Assembly: GCA_029962745.1 (NCBI GenBank)
Contig: CM057161.1
Span: 7,375,383 to 7,439,382 of the forward strand
DNA length: 64,000 nt
Reading direction: 5' to 3'
From: Echinometra lucunter
Taxonomy: Eukaryota; Echinodermata; Echinoidea; Camarodonta; Echinometridae
Part shown: positions 11,939 to 24,800 of the stretch, piece after piece
Position numbering within the stretch: the stretch's first letter is position 1
Layout of the letters: every line of letters starts with the position of its first letter
Translations under genes and position numbers: made by a program
The notes under the pieces: generated by a model
Database searches by the model: none
What the model was told of the DNA's origin: nothing
What the model saw: only the letters and a program-made list of their open reading frames with translations

Positions 11939-12307
11939 TGGCCAGAATTCAAAAAGATGGTATAGATTTAGACCATGGTTTATGCAGATTTCATGGTATA
12001 TTTGCACTTGATCTACACTTAAGAAAGGTCCGATAATGAATGCGCGTGATTGGCAAAGGGTGCTAAATTCAAATTAGTTGGTATAGTTTAGGCCACGGTT
12101 TATGTAAATTCACTAAAGGTTTATTTAGATTAATTTACATAAACGTGGTCTAAACCATAGCAATTAGCATGCATTTAGCACCCATTACAAACACGCACGT
12201 TCATCACTGGACCTTTCTACGTGTAGGCGTTAATTCAAGCACAATTAAGCCATGAAATCTGCATAAACCATGGTCTAAATCTAAACCACCTTTTGTGAAT
12301 TTTGGCC
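11939..12307. mobile_element. Fold-back MITE (TGGCCAGAATTC type)
   Basis: The left end TGGCCAGAATTCAAAAAGAT and the run ATTTAGACCATGGTTTATGC are mirrored by GCATAAACCATGGTCTAAAT and AATTTTGGCC at the right end. A second mirrored pair (GGTCCGATAATGAATGCGCG and its partner near 12195) lies inside. A related element at 17623-18204 carries the same AATTCACGAAAG / CTTTGTGAATT theme. Confidence 0.65.
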
Positions 12308-13524
12308 TTTTATTTCAGTAGATGAAACATGAAAATGGATGTATATTCCACAAGAAACCAGTCACATTAAAGAAAAGGTGTTTTGAATGAAATTGAACTT
12401 GTTAAATTGTAATACAACTGTAATATCACACATAGTACTTCTCTAATTCTTTCCATGCCATGTTTTGAGATGCATGTTGTAAGTATCTTGCCACTTTCTT
12501 GTCTTTCTAATGGTACATAATATAGAATTTGTCCTAAAATTTTGGGATGAACTTTTGAAGTAAACATAGCATATATAGAGGGGATATATCGACCTTTTCA
12601 GTACCAAGCATAAGACAGTTCTGGCCAGAGACTATACAGAAAATGCATGTTATACAGAATTCTAATCTTGTTGAACATGGTTGAAATTAATGACCAAGCC
12701 CATCACAAGCTGAATGTGTTGGAAATATCAAAGGCAATATTAAGTACTGGTAAGACATTTTATGAAGAAATAAGAAACATGACATCCATTCTAAAATGAG
12801 TCCTCAATGTGTGATCTAAAAGTGCAGCATTTTTTTTTCTCAAAATACCTTTTCTTGTTTTGGTTGGGCCAAAAATAGAATTGTTTGTATGAGCCCTTAC
12901 TTCTGAACTTTAAAATTTAAAGATTTATGCAAGAATATATTTACCGATTTTTACATTCATTAGAGTACTGAATTCACTTTAATTTAGAAAAAAAATCAGA
13001 GAAAAAGGTCCGAGAATCCATCTCAAACCCATCCTTAAATCTTGGTAATATTCAGCCATATCATTAGGTTCTGAGGGATATTCATTATATTATAATATAT
13101 ATATATTTCTGTTGAAATTGACAATCAAGGATAAAGTCTTGAACCAATCAACACAAACCAAAGTTGGAGCTTTCAGTCATAAGATCTTTCCTATTCTTCA
13201 ACAAAGTACAGAAGATTTGTGCAAGGAATTTAACAAATAAAAAATGCTATTCACAACTAAAAAAGGTAAAAAATAATTATGTGATAAATGTTTTGCATTT
13301 CAAAATTAGATAAAAGTTTGCAGAGAAAACAATATTCAACAATGATATTTCAGAATTTCAAATCGTCGGTCACTATTGATGTCGTATGGACACATCTCAA
13401 CGATCATCGTAATCATAAAAGCAGTGGGTTACTTTCAACAAGGAGAGGTACATGTAACAAAGACAACAAACATAGCCACCAACATTCAGCTTCAAGCCCC
13501 AACCCCCTCCCTCACAAGAGCCAT

Positions 13525-13837
13525 CAGGGTTCATACACTTACACATTTTCAAAATTCCATGACTTTCCATGACTTTCCAAGGCAGAAAAATGCAAATTTC
13601 CATGACTCATTGATCATACTGATGCAAAACTTACATAAAAAGTGCACTGATTAAAAAAAAGAGTTTCAAAGATGATCTCAGTGCAATGAAAGCAGGGCTG
13701 GCCAGAGCGCAAATTTATTAACATGAAAAATATCTTGAATAGATGATATTCCATGACTTTCCCTGACTTTTGCTTCTGGAAAAAAGAATTTTCGATTCCC
13801 TGACTTTCCAAAAATTCCCTGACCCGTATGAACCCTG
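13525..13837. mobile_element. hAT-like MITE
   Basis: Inverted ends are CAGGGTTCATAC and GTATGAACCCTG. The interior carries repeated TTCCATGACTTTCC and TTCCCTGACTTT motifs in both arms. The CAGGG start is typical of hAT elements. A clean 8-bp target duplication is not visible; only GCCAT is shared by the flanks. Confidence 0.6.
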
Positions 13838-14615
13838 GCCATCTTCCCCTCCCTTTAACATCCCTCTTCTTTGATGCTGTACATGTACTGCTTGACATTG
13901 TTTGTAATTTTCACATAAATCTTTACATAGCACAGTTCTATACAACCAGCATTATCAAAATACACTCCAAAAAAGAAACATCGGTAAAGCTCTTCATGAT
14001 CATCATAGTGTAGTGAAGGAAATTTCTTTGGCACTATCCTATCCTCTCTGCAGTTGAAACGTTTCCTGTATAGTTGTCATTTCATTTTCTGTTTAGGCAG
14101 AGATGCATTCCAAGCGCTAGAAGACAATGTGTGCGATTGGTTGGAGGCATCACATCCCCATCATCAAAGCAATACCTTGTTATCTACATAGCAATTACAC
14201 TCCTTCTTTTATCATCTATTCTATTCTGCAGTGCCCCAAACAAACTTGATATTCTTACTGGTGAATTCTCTAGCACATCAAATCAAAATTTGCATGTCTT
14301 TTCCACTGCATGTCACCTTGAAGAATAACCATTCAGCACTTTGATGGGTTTTTTTTCTGTGTGACCTGTTATCTAACGTGCAGCTGTCACAACGACGTTG
14401 GATTCCAAAAGCCACGCCTTCTGAATTCCTTTGAAGTTGGTTAAATTCTTACAAGTCATTGATGAGCAGGATTGCATGGCAACCACTTTAAAGGTATCAC
14501 TGGTGCTTTGTCTCAAATTGTCTATAATTGCCTGTCCAATCAGAGCTATATCTCGTCACTCAGCTACACGGCCTTCCTCCTAGATAGAGTCCATGACCTC
14601 ATAAGATTGTCAACA

Positions 14616-14880
14616 TCACTTGTGGTTGTCGTTGAGATCGATCTTCTCTCCTTCCGTTGCCTCCAGCGCTTTGGCTTCTGATGCCTCACAGTCCTCGTCC
14701 TCCTCGTTCATCTTGTCCCCGTTGAGCTCGCTCTTGAACTGGATGTGGAAGAAGTCCAGTGAGTTGGTGCTGCTCAGCCGTCTCTGTTTGGTCTCGTCTC
14801 TCAGCTTCGTCCACATCACCCGGTTGGACTCCACAGCATCCACAACAGCCTTTGTCTTAGGAAACGCCTGGCCAAGTACC
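14616..14880 (-). CDS. PDE2A: PDE2A exon 19 (last coding exon)
   Basis: This exon completes a split Arg codon, then encodes [20 protein letters not shown] and [20 protein letters not shown]. It ends in an acidic tail ([13 protein letters not shown]...DNHK) with a TGA stop at 14616-14618. The NREHWTK-like helix and NNSLDF motif match human PDE2A; the tail after it is not conserved. Confidence 0.95.
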
Positions 14881-17800
14881 CTACACCAAAATATAAGAAA
14901 TATGGATTATAAGTGGCATAGCAAGGGTGCAAAAACTAAGGGGCACTCTTATAACTTCAAGTACAAAAACAAGGCCATCAAGATCACGAGAAGGGATCCG
15001 TATCACCTTCTTTTTACACTGCTGTCCAATTCTCTCTGGTATTTCTTCTAGTTCTCTCTTTCTTCTTATTTATTTTTTTTTCACCAATCAATATCCATAT
15101 ATGGGCACATGCCTTCCCCTTTATCATACCATTGTTGATTATGCCCAGATGCCAAGGAACAAGCTTTGGATTCAGTGGAAAAGCAAGGCAGGGTTCGTTC
15201 AGAGAGCCGAGGTTGATTGCTAATACTTGCACAAATTTGCAGAGTACATATAGTAGACATCAATTTGGAGATTATTTGTTAAGAATGTAAACAATAGTTA
15301 CTGCTGAGGTAATGCAATTTCTAGCTAGTGGTTGAAATTCCAACAAACATGAAACTTCTGGCTATCTTAAGCAGGGATGCCAACCTTGGAAAGAGCATTG
15401 AAGTATTTTGAGGGATGAAAAAAGAGTATTTTGGGTAGAAAAAGAGTATTTTGGGTAGAAAAACAGTATTTTCACCTTTTCTGCAAGAGAAATGTGTTGT
15501 AATACAGTTTTGGGACAAGTATTTTCCATAAAACCTGCAGTATTTTTGATAAAAAACAGTATAAAATACTGCATAAAGGAACACTTGGCATCTCTGCTAA
15601 TGGCCTTGTGTGTTGCCTATACTTCAACCCTTTAATCACCATTTGTGATACTGAGTTTGTCCTAGCACCAAGTTGGCCTGATGCTATGTTGTTATCAGGC
15701 CTGAAATTAATTTTTTTTCCACTGACGACCGGACTGCACTGCAAGCTTCCGTTGTTTTTATTGGTAATACTAATAGATGTGGAGATTCAGGAGAATGGTG
15801 ATATAGCGCCATCTTGCGGCAAAAAAACATGCATTTGTTTACATTGTGGCGGCCTCCAGACACCAATAAATTTGAGCAAGAAATCCTGCACACTAATCTC
15901 ACTTCCATAGTTCCATTTCATTGATTTAAGGTTTGAAACTCAATACTGCGTGAAAGTTATAACAAAAAAGATAATCTTTATTTTATAATTCCACAGGGGC
16001 AATTTTTAATTTTGCAATCACCCCATGAGCAACCCGACGGAGGCAATTTTGTAGCCCATGGGGGTGAATCACCTGTCACCCCTGTGTATTTCAAGTGCTG
16101 GTTGTTACATGTACCTGTAGAGTGGTAGAGCTATATGGTCTAAGAATCCAATCTGAAGCTCTGGAATACAAGCCTTCTCTCTATCAAACATCTCGGGTGT
16201 CTCCAAGCCCATGGCTTTCTCCAGGTCTCCTTGGCTGAAGAACTCATGGTAGATCAGCTCCTGCAGGATACAAACACATAACAATATAAAAATGTAGAGT
16301 CTAGTCATGGTCTAGTGGATATGTCTCCGGACTGAAGATCACAAGGTGCAGGGTTCGAATCCCAGCCCGGCACCAATGTCCTTTGGCAAGATGTAAATGG
16401 GTACCTGACATGCTCGAGCGCTAGTACTTTGGTGGCTGGCAATGGGTGCCATGAGCAAGACGGTGTGATGGATGTGCGCTATAAAAATGGCCAATATTAT
16501 CAAGATTTGTAAGGAGCCAATCCACTACAAAGCAAATGCTCAAGGCACAAACAGTGCAAAAGATGAAATTGAAAAAGAAAAAAAAAAGAAAAATGGGAAA
16601 GGAAATGACATGAAAGGGAAAGGTAATTAACTATAGGCCATGGTTTTAATAAATTAAATACTGCATGAATTTGGGCCACTGGGTCTGAGCTTATGTTAAG
16701 GTTTTTTTTTTTTTTTGGGGGGGGGCAAAAGGGTAGGCATTTTGTTGGGTCTATAGGGTTGAAATCAGGACTACATATATGACTGGCGAAAGAAATTCAT
16801 GAAGCAAATATCGCACAATCATTTCCCTCATTGGTACTCACAGCAATCTTCTTGGTCCAGGACCAGTTCTTGGTCTGATCTGAGAGGTCACAGCAGGTCA
16901 TGAGCATGCAGAGTAGGAGTTGGTGATGTTCTGGTTTGTCGACGTCATACCCGTCCTTGGCCATCTTCTCCAGGTCCTTGTGGATCCTGAGATGATGGGC
17001 CAGGTCAGTGGCTAAGATGATGTCCTGGACCAGGTCCAAAGCCTTCTGGTAATCCTGTGGATGAAGGGGGGGGGGGGGGGGGGGAGGGGGTTGAGATGAT
17101 AAGTTACCTCAATTCTCAATATTTGCCTCTTTTTCCCCTGTAAAAAGTACCATGAGTACCATAGTAATTTGACAAAATTACTATCAAATCATGTGAATTT
17201 GATGGTATTTGCATGGTACATTCATGATTTTGATGGTAATTTCATAAAAATACTGGTAACCATAGTACATTTTACAAGGGCTTCTTTCTTTAACATAACA
17301 AGGACCAACCAACAGGTAGCTCCTACTCTTAGAATCTTCCTTCACTTTATCTCAATTTTCCTCCAGAATTTTAATTTTCATAGTCCACTCCATCTTTTCA
17401 TCAAAAATCTTCTACTCTTAAGCGATGTTGATCTGAACACATTTTAGAATAAATGAAAAGAAATTCAAAGAAGTAAATGTAGCATGCAGATTAACATAGG
17501 AAAAAGGATTTTGAAGTTAACATAGAATTAGAAACTGATACAGAGACTATAAAGAGAATGACAGAGCGAGTGAAAGAGAAGGAGAGAGAGACAGCGAGAG
17601 ATAGATATGAGACATACACAAAGGTCCAAATTCACGAAAGAGTTTATTTCAAGTCATCATGGACTAAATTATCATAGCATAAATAAATGTAAATAAGCCC
17701 ATTATTGGCTGCACACTGGACGAGAAGACCTTCATGTACCTGTACTATGCTTATAGAGGTTTAAACCATTCGTGACAGAGGTCCACATTTTGTGGTTTGA

Positions 17801-20800
17801 CCTAATAACTTTTGATGCAGAGCCCTAAAAATTACACCAAATTAATGAGCAGAAAGAGTAAAAAATTCTACACAAACTGTGCCCATTTTGGTTGTGTCAA
17901 TATTCAGTGTTTGATGCTGAAAATTTTTTAATGGAAAATAAGCATTAAAATCCTTAAATTGGCAATGTGATAGAAAGTTTAAAATCACCATTTTCTCCTG
18001 CAAATTGGCAGCTTTTTGACTTCTCTTCATAATTTCTGTCAATTTATATTCATTTCAGATACATGACGTTTTATAAGAAAAATGTAGTAATAAAATAAAA
18101 ATGTTGGTGTTGCCAATTTGAAGAATAAAAGCTGATCAAATTAGGCTTTAAATAATTCCTGTCACGAATGAGTTAAACCGTAAACTTCCTTTGTGAATTT
18201 GGGCAATTCACTGTTAAAGGGAGAGAGAAAGAGAGAGAAACAGAAATAGAATGAGTGAGAGAGAGGAAGAAAGGGGAAGGAGGAGGTTGAGGGATACATG
18301 CAAGCAGAGGAAGGAAGGAGAATAAGGAAATCAATCTTACATCTCTGTTGAGGTTCTCAAAGATGTTACATCCTTCTGTGTTGAGAATGCACATGGCCTG
18401 AGCAAAGTGATGTCTCTCCATCACGGAGCCTTCGGAGCTGTAGAGGGCCGCCAACACAGATTGCTATGGTAACCAAAGGAGGAGAGAACAAAAAAATCCA
18501 TAATGACATTGTTTCTTTTTACTTAGAGCTACGAGGGATGATTTATTCATTTGTTTGTTTTGTTTCTGTTTTTATCATTAATTGCTTTCAGATAAGAATA
18601 CACTTACATGTAGGTGGTGTTATATGACGTATTATGTAGTGAACTGAGTGGTGCTATACCAGAGAGTGCACTCTAGAAATATTCATTATCATTATGATAA
18701 CAAATTTGTCAAAAGGCATACTTGAAAAGACTGTTTGATACTTTAATTCAAAGCTAGGTCAAATTAGCTGACTACTGCCCTAATTCAAGTATTAGTGGTC
18801 ATAAAAATGATAGCAAATCAAATATTTCCTTTTTTCCTTCAATCATCAATATTTTTTTTTGCAGATCTGTTGCTAAGGTAACCAGACAAAAAAAAAAAAA
18901 AAAAAAAAGAGGAAAAAAAGGCACATGGATGAGAATCTAATGCCTGAACTGTTTTAATAATAATAAAAAAAATAATAGTGGGTTCTTGCATAGCCCTCAC
19001 GTCTGTCAGAATTGACACTCCAGGGTCCCGTTTCATAAAACTTGTTATCAATTACAAGGTGCAATAACAGTTATAAGCTACTGAAATCCTTGCATCTGAT
19101 TGGCTGAGAGCAAATTTGTCACAGAAATGTGGCAGTTTTTACTGATAACAAGTTTCATGAAACGGGGCCCTGGTGCTCCGGGACAAATGATTTCTAATTC
19201 TGCAGAAATCACGGACATTCACAAGTTAATTTCATTTCCACTATTTTTTTTTTTTTAATTGCTATTTAACAACGGTAAATGATTTGGTGCACTGTAGAAT
19301 GCATACATTTTTAACTTACTTCAGTACATATTTCTAAAAAGTAAAAAAAAAAAAGAGAAAAAAGAGAACTTTTAAACAAAGGCATTTCTTTGTTAAACAT
19401 GACACACTTTTCCATCTTGTAATATTTCTGTAAAGTGCTTAGACACATCTCCGAGAGATTGTATTAGGTGCTATATAAATGCAGAATATTATTATTATTA
19501 TTATCATTATCATTACATGAATATCTGCATGTATTTGCACATATCTTACCGAGTGAACCTGGAAACTGTTGTTTGTTCCTCTGTGATCTAAGTCATGACA
19601 TAGACAGGCCACAAATAATGCGAAGACCTCCAGCTCACTAAAAAACAAAAGAAGAAAGCAATAAAGAGTTTAGTTGATGTATTGACCTATTAACTGACTG
19701 ATGAAATAAAAACTTTCATTCCCCAAGGCTAAATCAAGGAACAATCCAGTTTTCATATAGCCCATGAGTTAGAAATTAATTGAATTAATTGAATTAACCC
19801 ACAGAGGTACAGAGCTTTCTTGAGGTCTAAATCAATCATTTTCAATCCTCAAATTGGCAACAAATATTTTTTTTTTTCCACTCTTACATAGTTTGAAAAA
19901 GATAAATATGGATATAACATGAACCAAAATGAATTATAATGTAAAATTTAATCAAGCACTGCCAATTTGAACATGGAAAGAGGGATTATGTTACATTCCC
20001 TGCATTGCCAATTTAGGGAGTGGAATGATTAGTTACAATTAAACTGCTCTAATTCGAGAACGCCACACTATACTGCGTTGGAAATGGACACAAATTTTTC
20101 AGTGAATTTTTCTCTTTCTGCTGATTTATAATGTTCAGTGCCCAGCATTCTGGACCAACAGATACTGCAAAAGCATCTCCTAAAGGTGAAACTGTACCTC
20201 TATGGGTTAAACGAATTACAGCTAGTATCGCTTCTCATCAGTAGAAAGATACGGACCACAGAATTACTGAATGTAGACTATGGAAGTGACCAAATACTGA
20301 ACGTGGCAGCAGACTGCAGGATTGGTTTGTAACCCTGAGGACAAAGACTTCATGGACAACTGCCCTGGATATTAGCAACTAAAGAACTGCATGTGTAACC
20401 CCTCACTAGGAACATGACGGACAAAGAAAGTGGACAAAATAAACAACCCCTCATTCTACCCTTCACAATGGTTCTGGTAGTCAAAAGAACATCCCTTCAC
20501 TGCTATTGTCTAAAATATGTGGAACAGGTGTCACATGCATATTCACCTGGAACTACATGATTAAACATAATAGCTGTGAAGGGATGTTCTTTTGACTACC
20601 AGAGCCATTGTGAAGGGTAGAATAAAAGTTTGTTATTTTGTCCGCTTTCTTTGTCCGCCATGTTCATAGTGCCTAGTGCATTTACTACACAAAAAACTAT
20701 TTCTAGGACAATAATCAAGACACAATAAGCCCATAGGACAATTACCACCCAGACAGCTCTCTTCTAGGACAATCTACAATATCATCTTGTGCAAGTATGT

Positions 20801-21850
20801 GTAAATGTCTCATGGGTATTTGCCAGAGCTGAAGTTGCCTTGATGGATAATAGTCTTGGACGTGGGGATTACTAATGTGGAATATTTCGCGGTGTGGAAA
20901 TTTTCATTTCGCATGGCACGGCACTTACGCAGAAAAAAAACCTCGCAAAATATGTTGCTTATTTTGCGCGTGAATACAGTTATCCTAACTGTCTGTGCAA
21001 ATTAAAGATGTGTGATTTTGTTTGACTCGGCTGAGCACGAAATTTTAATCGCACGAAAATTTCCACTATTACAGTAGTAGGTTAGTGGTTATAGGAAATA
21101 AAGCATTCTACATGTATCTGAGTCTAATCTGATTCTTACGTGAGGACATTGAGCGAGTCCAGATTCTTGTAGAGAAGATAGCAGAAATGACCCACAGTGA
21201 AGGCGTGGTACCAGTTGTGGTACGGGGGATCCCTGTAGCCCCTCTTGACAAGCATGCAGAACTTGGCGAGGGTTCTTCGGTTGATGCGCCATCGGTTGAT
21301 CATGCCCATGTCGTCAAACATACACATGCATGCCTGGAAATGGGAGAGGGAAATATCAGGAGATGTTGTTTATCTATCAGTTTCACCGTCTACATTATCA
21401 TCATCATCCTCAATACTGCCACTACGTCTTTCATCAACATCATTATCAGTACACCCATTGTTGGCATTATCATCATCATCATCATCATCATCACCAAAAT
21501 AAAAACTGCACCACAAGCATCATCTTGAATTCTGTCAGTTACCACCAAAATAACCTAATCCTTCTCCTCATCATCATCCTCTCTGTCACTTCACCATCAT
21601 CGTTATCACAGTCATAATCACCATAATCTTTGTCCTCATCATCATAATCTTTATCACCAACATTATCTTTATCGTCACCATCACCACCATCATCATCATC
21701 GCATCATCATAATCATCATCAACATCATCATCATCATCATCATATCATCATATCATCATCACATCATCATCATCACATCATCATCATCACATCCTCACCA
21801 TCACCATCACCATCATCATCACATCATCATCACCACATCCTCACCATCAC

Positions 21851-21886
<36 letters not shown>

Positions 21887-24800
21887 ATCATCATATCATC
21901 ATATCATCATTACCACCATTATCACCATCATCATAATCATCATTATCATCATTATAATCATCACCACAATTATCATCATCATCTTCCTCCTCCTCCTCAT
22001 AGCAATCATCTCCATCAATGACTGTTCTCATCGTCATGACACCATCACAATACAGGTACTCCTCAAGAATGTTCATCAACATACCTTCAATGTCTCTGAG
22101 TCTGGAATACTGCGAGGAGAGTAGGTGAAGTTTGCTATCCTTGGACTGAACGTCTTGATTGATGGAACTTCCTGGCTTAGGAGAGTCTTTGTTTCATCCT
22201 CCCCTACCTAAAGAGACAATGAGACAGGACAAAGAATACTTTTTTCTCCACGAGAGCTATTCTCTGAAAAAAATAACTCCTGTGGACAATTTTACAGGAG
22301 CTATTTCTGGGCTCAAGAGAGCTATGCTGAAGTTTAATGGCTGATATCCCATTTTTCTCCTTGATAGTATGCATAATTAAGTATCAGTAAGATGCATTAA
22401 TTGTATCGTTTCAAGAAATGTTAATGCTGCTCCTACATCATGATTCCTGAATTTATTGCTTATTTTCGGAGCTGAGGCGAAGGCGACTCTGAAGAAAATG
22501 GTCGTCCCAAAGAACTGGGTTTTAAGGATTTTAGGGAGCTACTTGAGCTCCGTTGAGGGTGAAATTGCACGTCGCTCTGGGGTATTTTTTACCCTACAAT
22601 GAGATGATAACAAAATACCAATAAAAGGGGGCAGTAATCGTCCAAAAGGGATTTGTTGGGATGGTTGGCAAACAACAGCAGCAACAGCAAATTAACATCA
22701 AACAACAAAATAACAACAAAACTCCTCTCAATCGCTTTCATTACCATGAACTATTTGCAGGGGTTTTTTTTGTATGGCTTTTCCTCACGTGTGCGGCCAT
22801 GCAACCTGCGGCTTTTCCACAAAGGAAAGCATCATTCTTTTAGTTCTGTTTTGTTTCTATTTTTGTTTTAAGGACAACATCTTAGGTGTTTGTATTGTTT
22901 TTTGTATGGCTTTTCCTCATGTGCACTTATGCAATGGACGGCTTTAAAATAAGCCTTTTATCCTATAACTGCTTAAAGCTCTGGCTATTTTGTACAATGG
23001 CATAAAAAGAAAGCATCTTTTTTTTTTGGGGGGGGGGGTTGTTTTTTAAAGACCACATCTGGCCTCTCAACAATATCTTAAATCTGTCTGGGATCTTACT
23101 AACAGGGGTGTGGTGTGCATGGGTCAAAATAGTCATACAGAAATGCAAGCAAAATACATGAGGCTAACCAGGTTAGGAAAATGTAATACTGGAAAAGTAT
23201 AAATGATTAGGGCGCTTATCAAAAGTAACATCCTGCGTCTTTGATCGTCTTCTCCCTGATCGTTCTTTTACATCAGCTTTCCCGATCCCCTGTTGTTTTG
23301 TTTATGGAGGAACGGGAGGATTGGAGGGAAAAAGACACTGAGCGGGAGGGACGCTAAAGGCTGCATTCCAAATTGGCTCTGACTTTTGATAAGGTGCCTT
23401 ACTGGCAATTTACTTTCCTATGTTCAAAATTCATGGTGTGCTGATGCAACCTTATCTTATGAATGAAAGATAAATAGGAAGATGGTTGCACTGTTTCCAG
23501 GAAACCCTCACAAGTACTAGCTTGTACATGTAGTTACCCACTGAACACTATGCCAGAGATAACTCAGGCTGAGGTCTACGGAAAATGCGTGTTATACCGA
23601 AATCAAATCGTGCTCAACGGCTTACTAACAATCAATGCATTTCTCTATGGGATGCTGGGGAACTTTGGTGCGGTTTCATGAAATAGAAGCCATGGAGTGT
23701 GAATGATCTTTTGACCGATGTAAACCCACCTCCATGTGATACATCATAAGCTCATTGGCCAGTGTGCTGCGGTACTGAGCATCCTTCATCTTCTTGTATA
23801 ACAAACTCTGAAAAGATATGGAATGAATGTACAACGTTACTAGCATCCGGTATTGTTGACAACATTAAAGGGCTGTGAAAATTGTGTCCATTCTCCTTGT
23901 AACATTTGAAAAAAAGATAAGAATTTGTAAAGTTGGATATCGAAGAAATACACTGTCAAAACAATCATACTGAGCAAATGATAAAAAGCAGTATATATAC
24001 ATGTATATAGTGTATGAAAGTTGTAATTTCTGAGATAAGTATACAAGGTACCGATAGTTCAAATGGCATGATGAATTAGAAAAGTATGAAATGTAATGGG
24101 AAAATTATAATATGAAGGATAGTGAGAACTATAACAGAAAAAAAGGTAAATCGAGGACAAATGAGAATATCTCGACTTTAAAACTTTACAAGAAACCATC
24201 TACACACAAAAATTACAAGGAGGTACAAGTATTATAATTTCTAACAAAAAAATACAAACTCTAAAATGGACACATAAAGCAGCACTGCATACTCCCTTCA
24301 CACAAAAAGATTGGGAGAACAGTTTAACACTGCCATTATCAAACACTACAAAATCACTTACCAATCTACCTAATGGGAAACCTAGTATTTTGAAAGTAGA
24401 TACGCACCGTAGTTTGGGAGGCATGTTTGTAGCTAATACCCTACATGCATCGCAGGCTACAAATAAGCCAGGAATTTATTCCTTCACTTTATATACCCTT
24501 TCTGAGGAATCCCTGGATGGAGCAGCCTTACAGTGTAAGATGAGCATCATGCTTTCTGTCCCTGATGACGTTTAACAGGGTCGTTCACATATGGGTAAGA
24601 ATTATAATTGGTATCGTGACTCAAATCTCACTTTTAGTACCCGTTCACATATAATACGTGATATATACAAGTTGTACTATACAGAAATTAACTGAGAGGG
24701 TGCACTCTTTGGACTGCTGAAAGGAGTTATATTTTCCTTGAATTAGATAGCCTTGATAACACTTAGGTCTAGATCCTACATGAGCTGGATCTAGAAATAC

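Larger units (their letters stand above)
7582..14615 (-). other. Region downstream of the PDE2A stop codon: 3' UTR and/or intergenic
   Basis: About 7 kb without a credible coding exon. It contains fold-back elements (8874-9408, 11939-12307), a hAT-like MITE (13525-13837), a short tandem duplication (9975-10026) and a degenerate copy of a 95-bp element near 12600-12690. The rest is AT-rich unique-looking sequence. Part or all of it may be transcribed as PDE2A 3' UTR. Confidence 0.4.
18464..19549 (-). other. PDE2A intron 15
   Basis: Holds A/T homopolymers (for example 18888-18908), an inverted-repeat element at 19021-19172 and a retroelement-like tail ending in (ATT)n near 19428-19516. No other gene is seen. 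Confidence 0.5.
22208..23729 (-). other. PDE2A intron 12
   Basis: Holds a T(10)G(11) tract (23018-23038), a small MITE (23209-23399) and a copy of the 95-bp element (23534-23628). The stretch 22230-22560 contains GAGCTATT words resembling the hAT MITE at 28097 but was not resolved. Confidence 0.45.

Noticed and set aside
16308..16375. A functional tRNA-Phe gene
   Set aside because: It is the head of the same SINE family, with a body and tail following.
21187..22082. His/Ile/Ser-rich frames in the (ATC)n array
   Set aside because: Trinucleotide repeat by-products within PDE2A intron 13.
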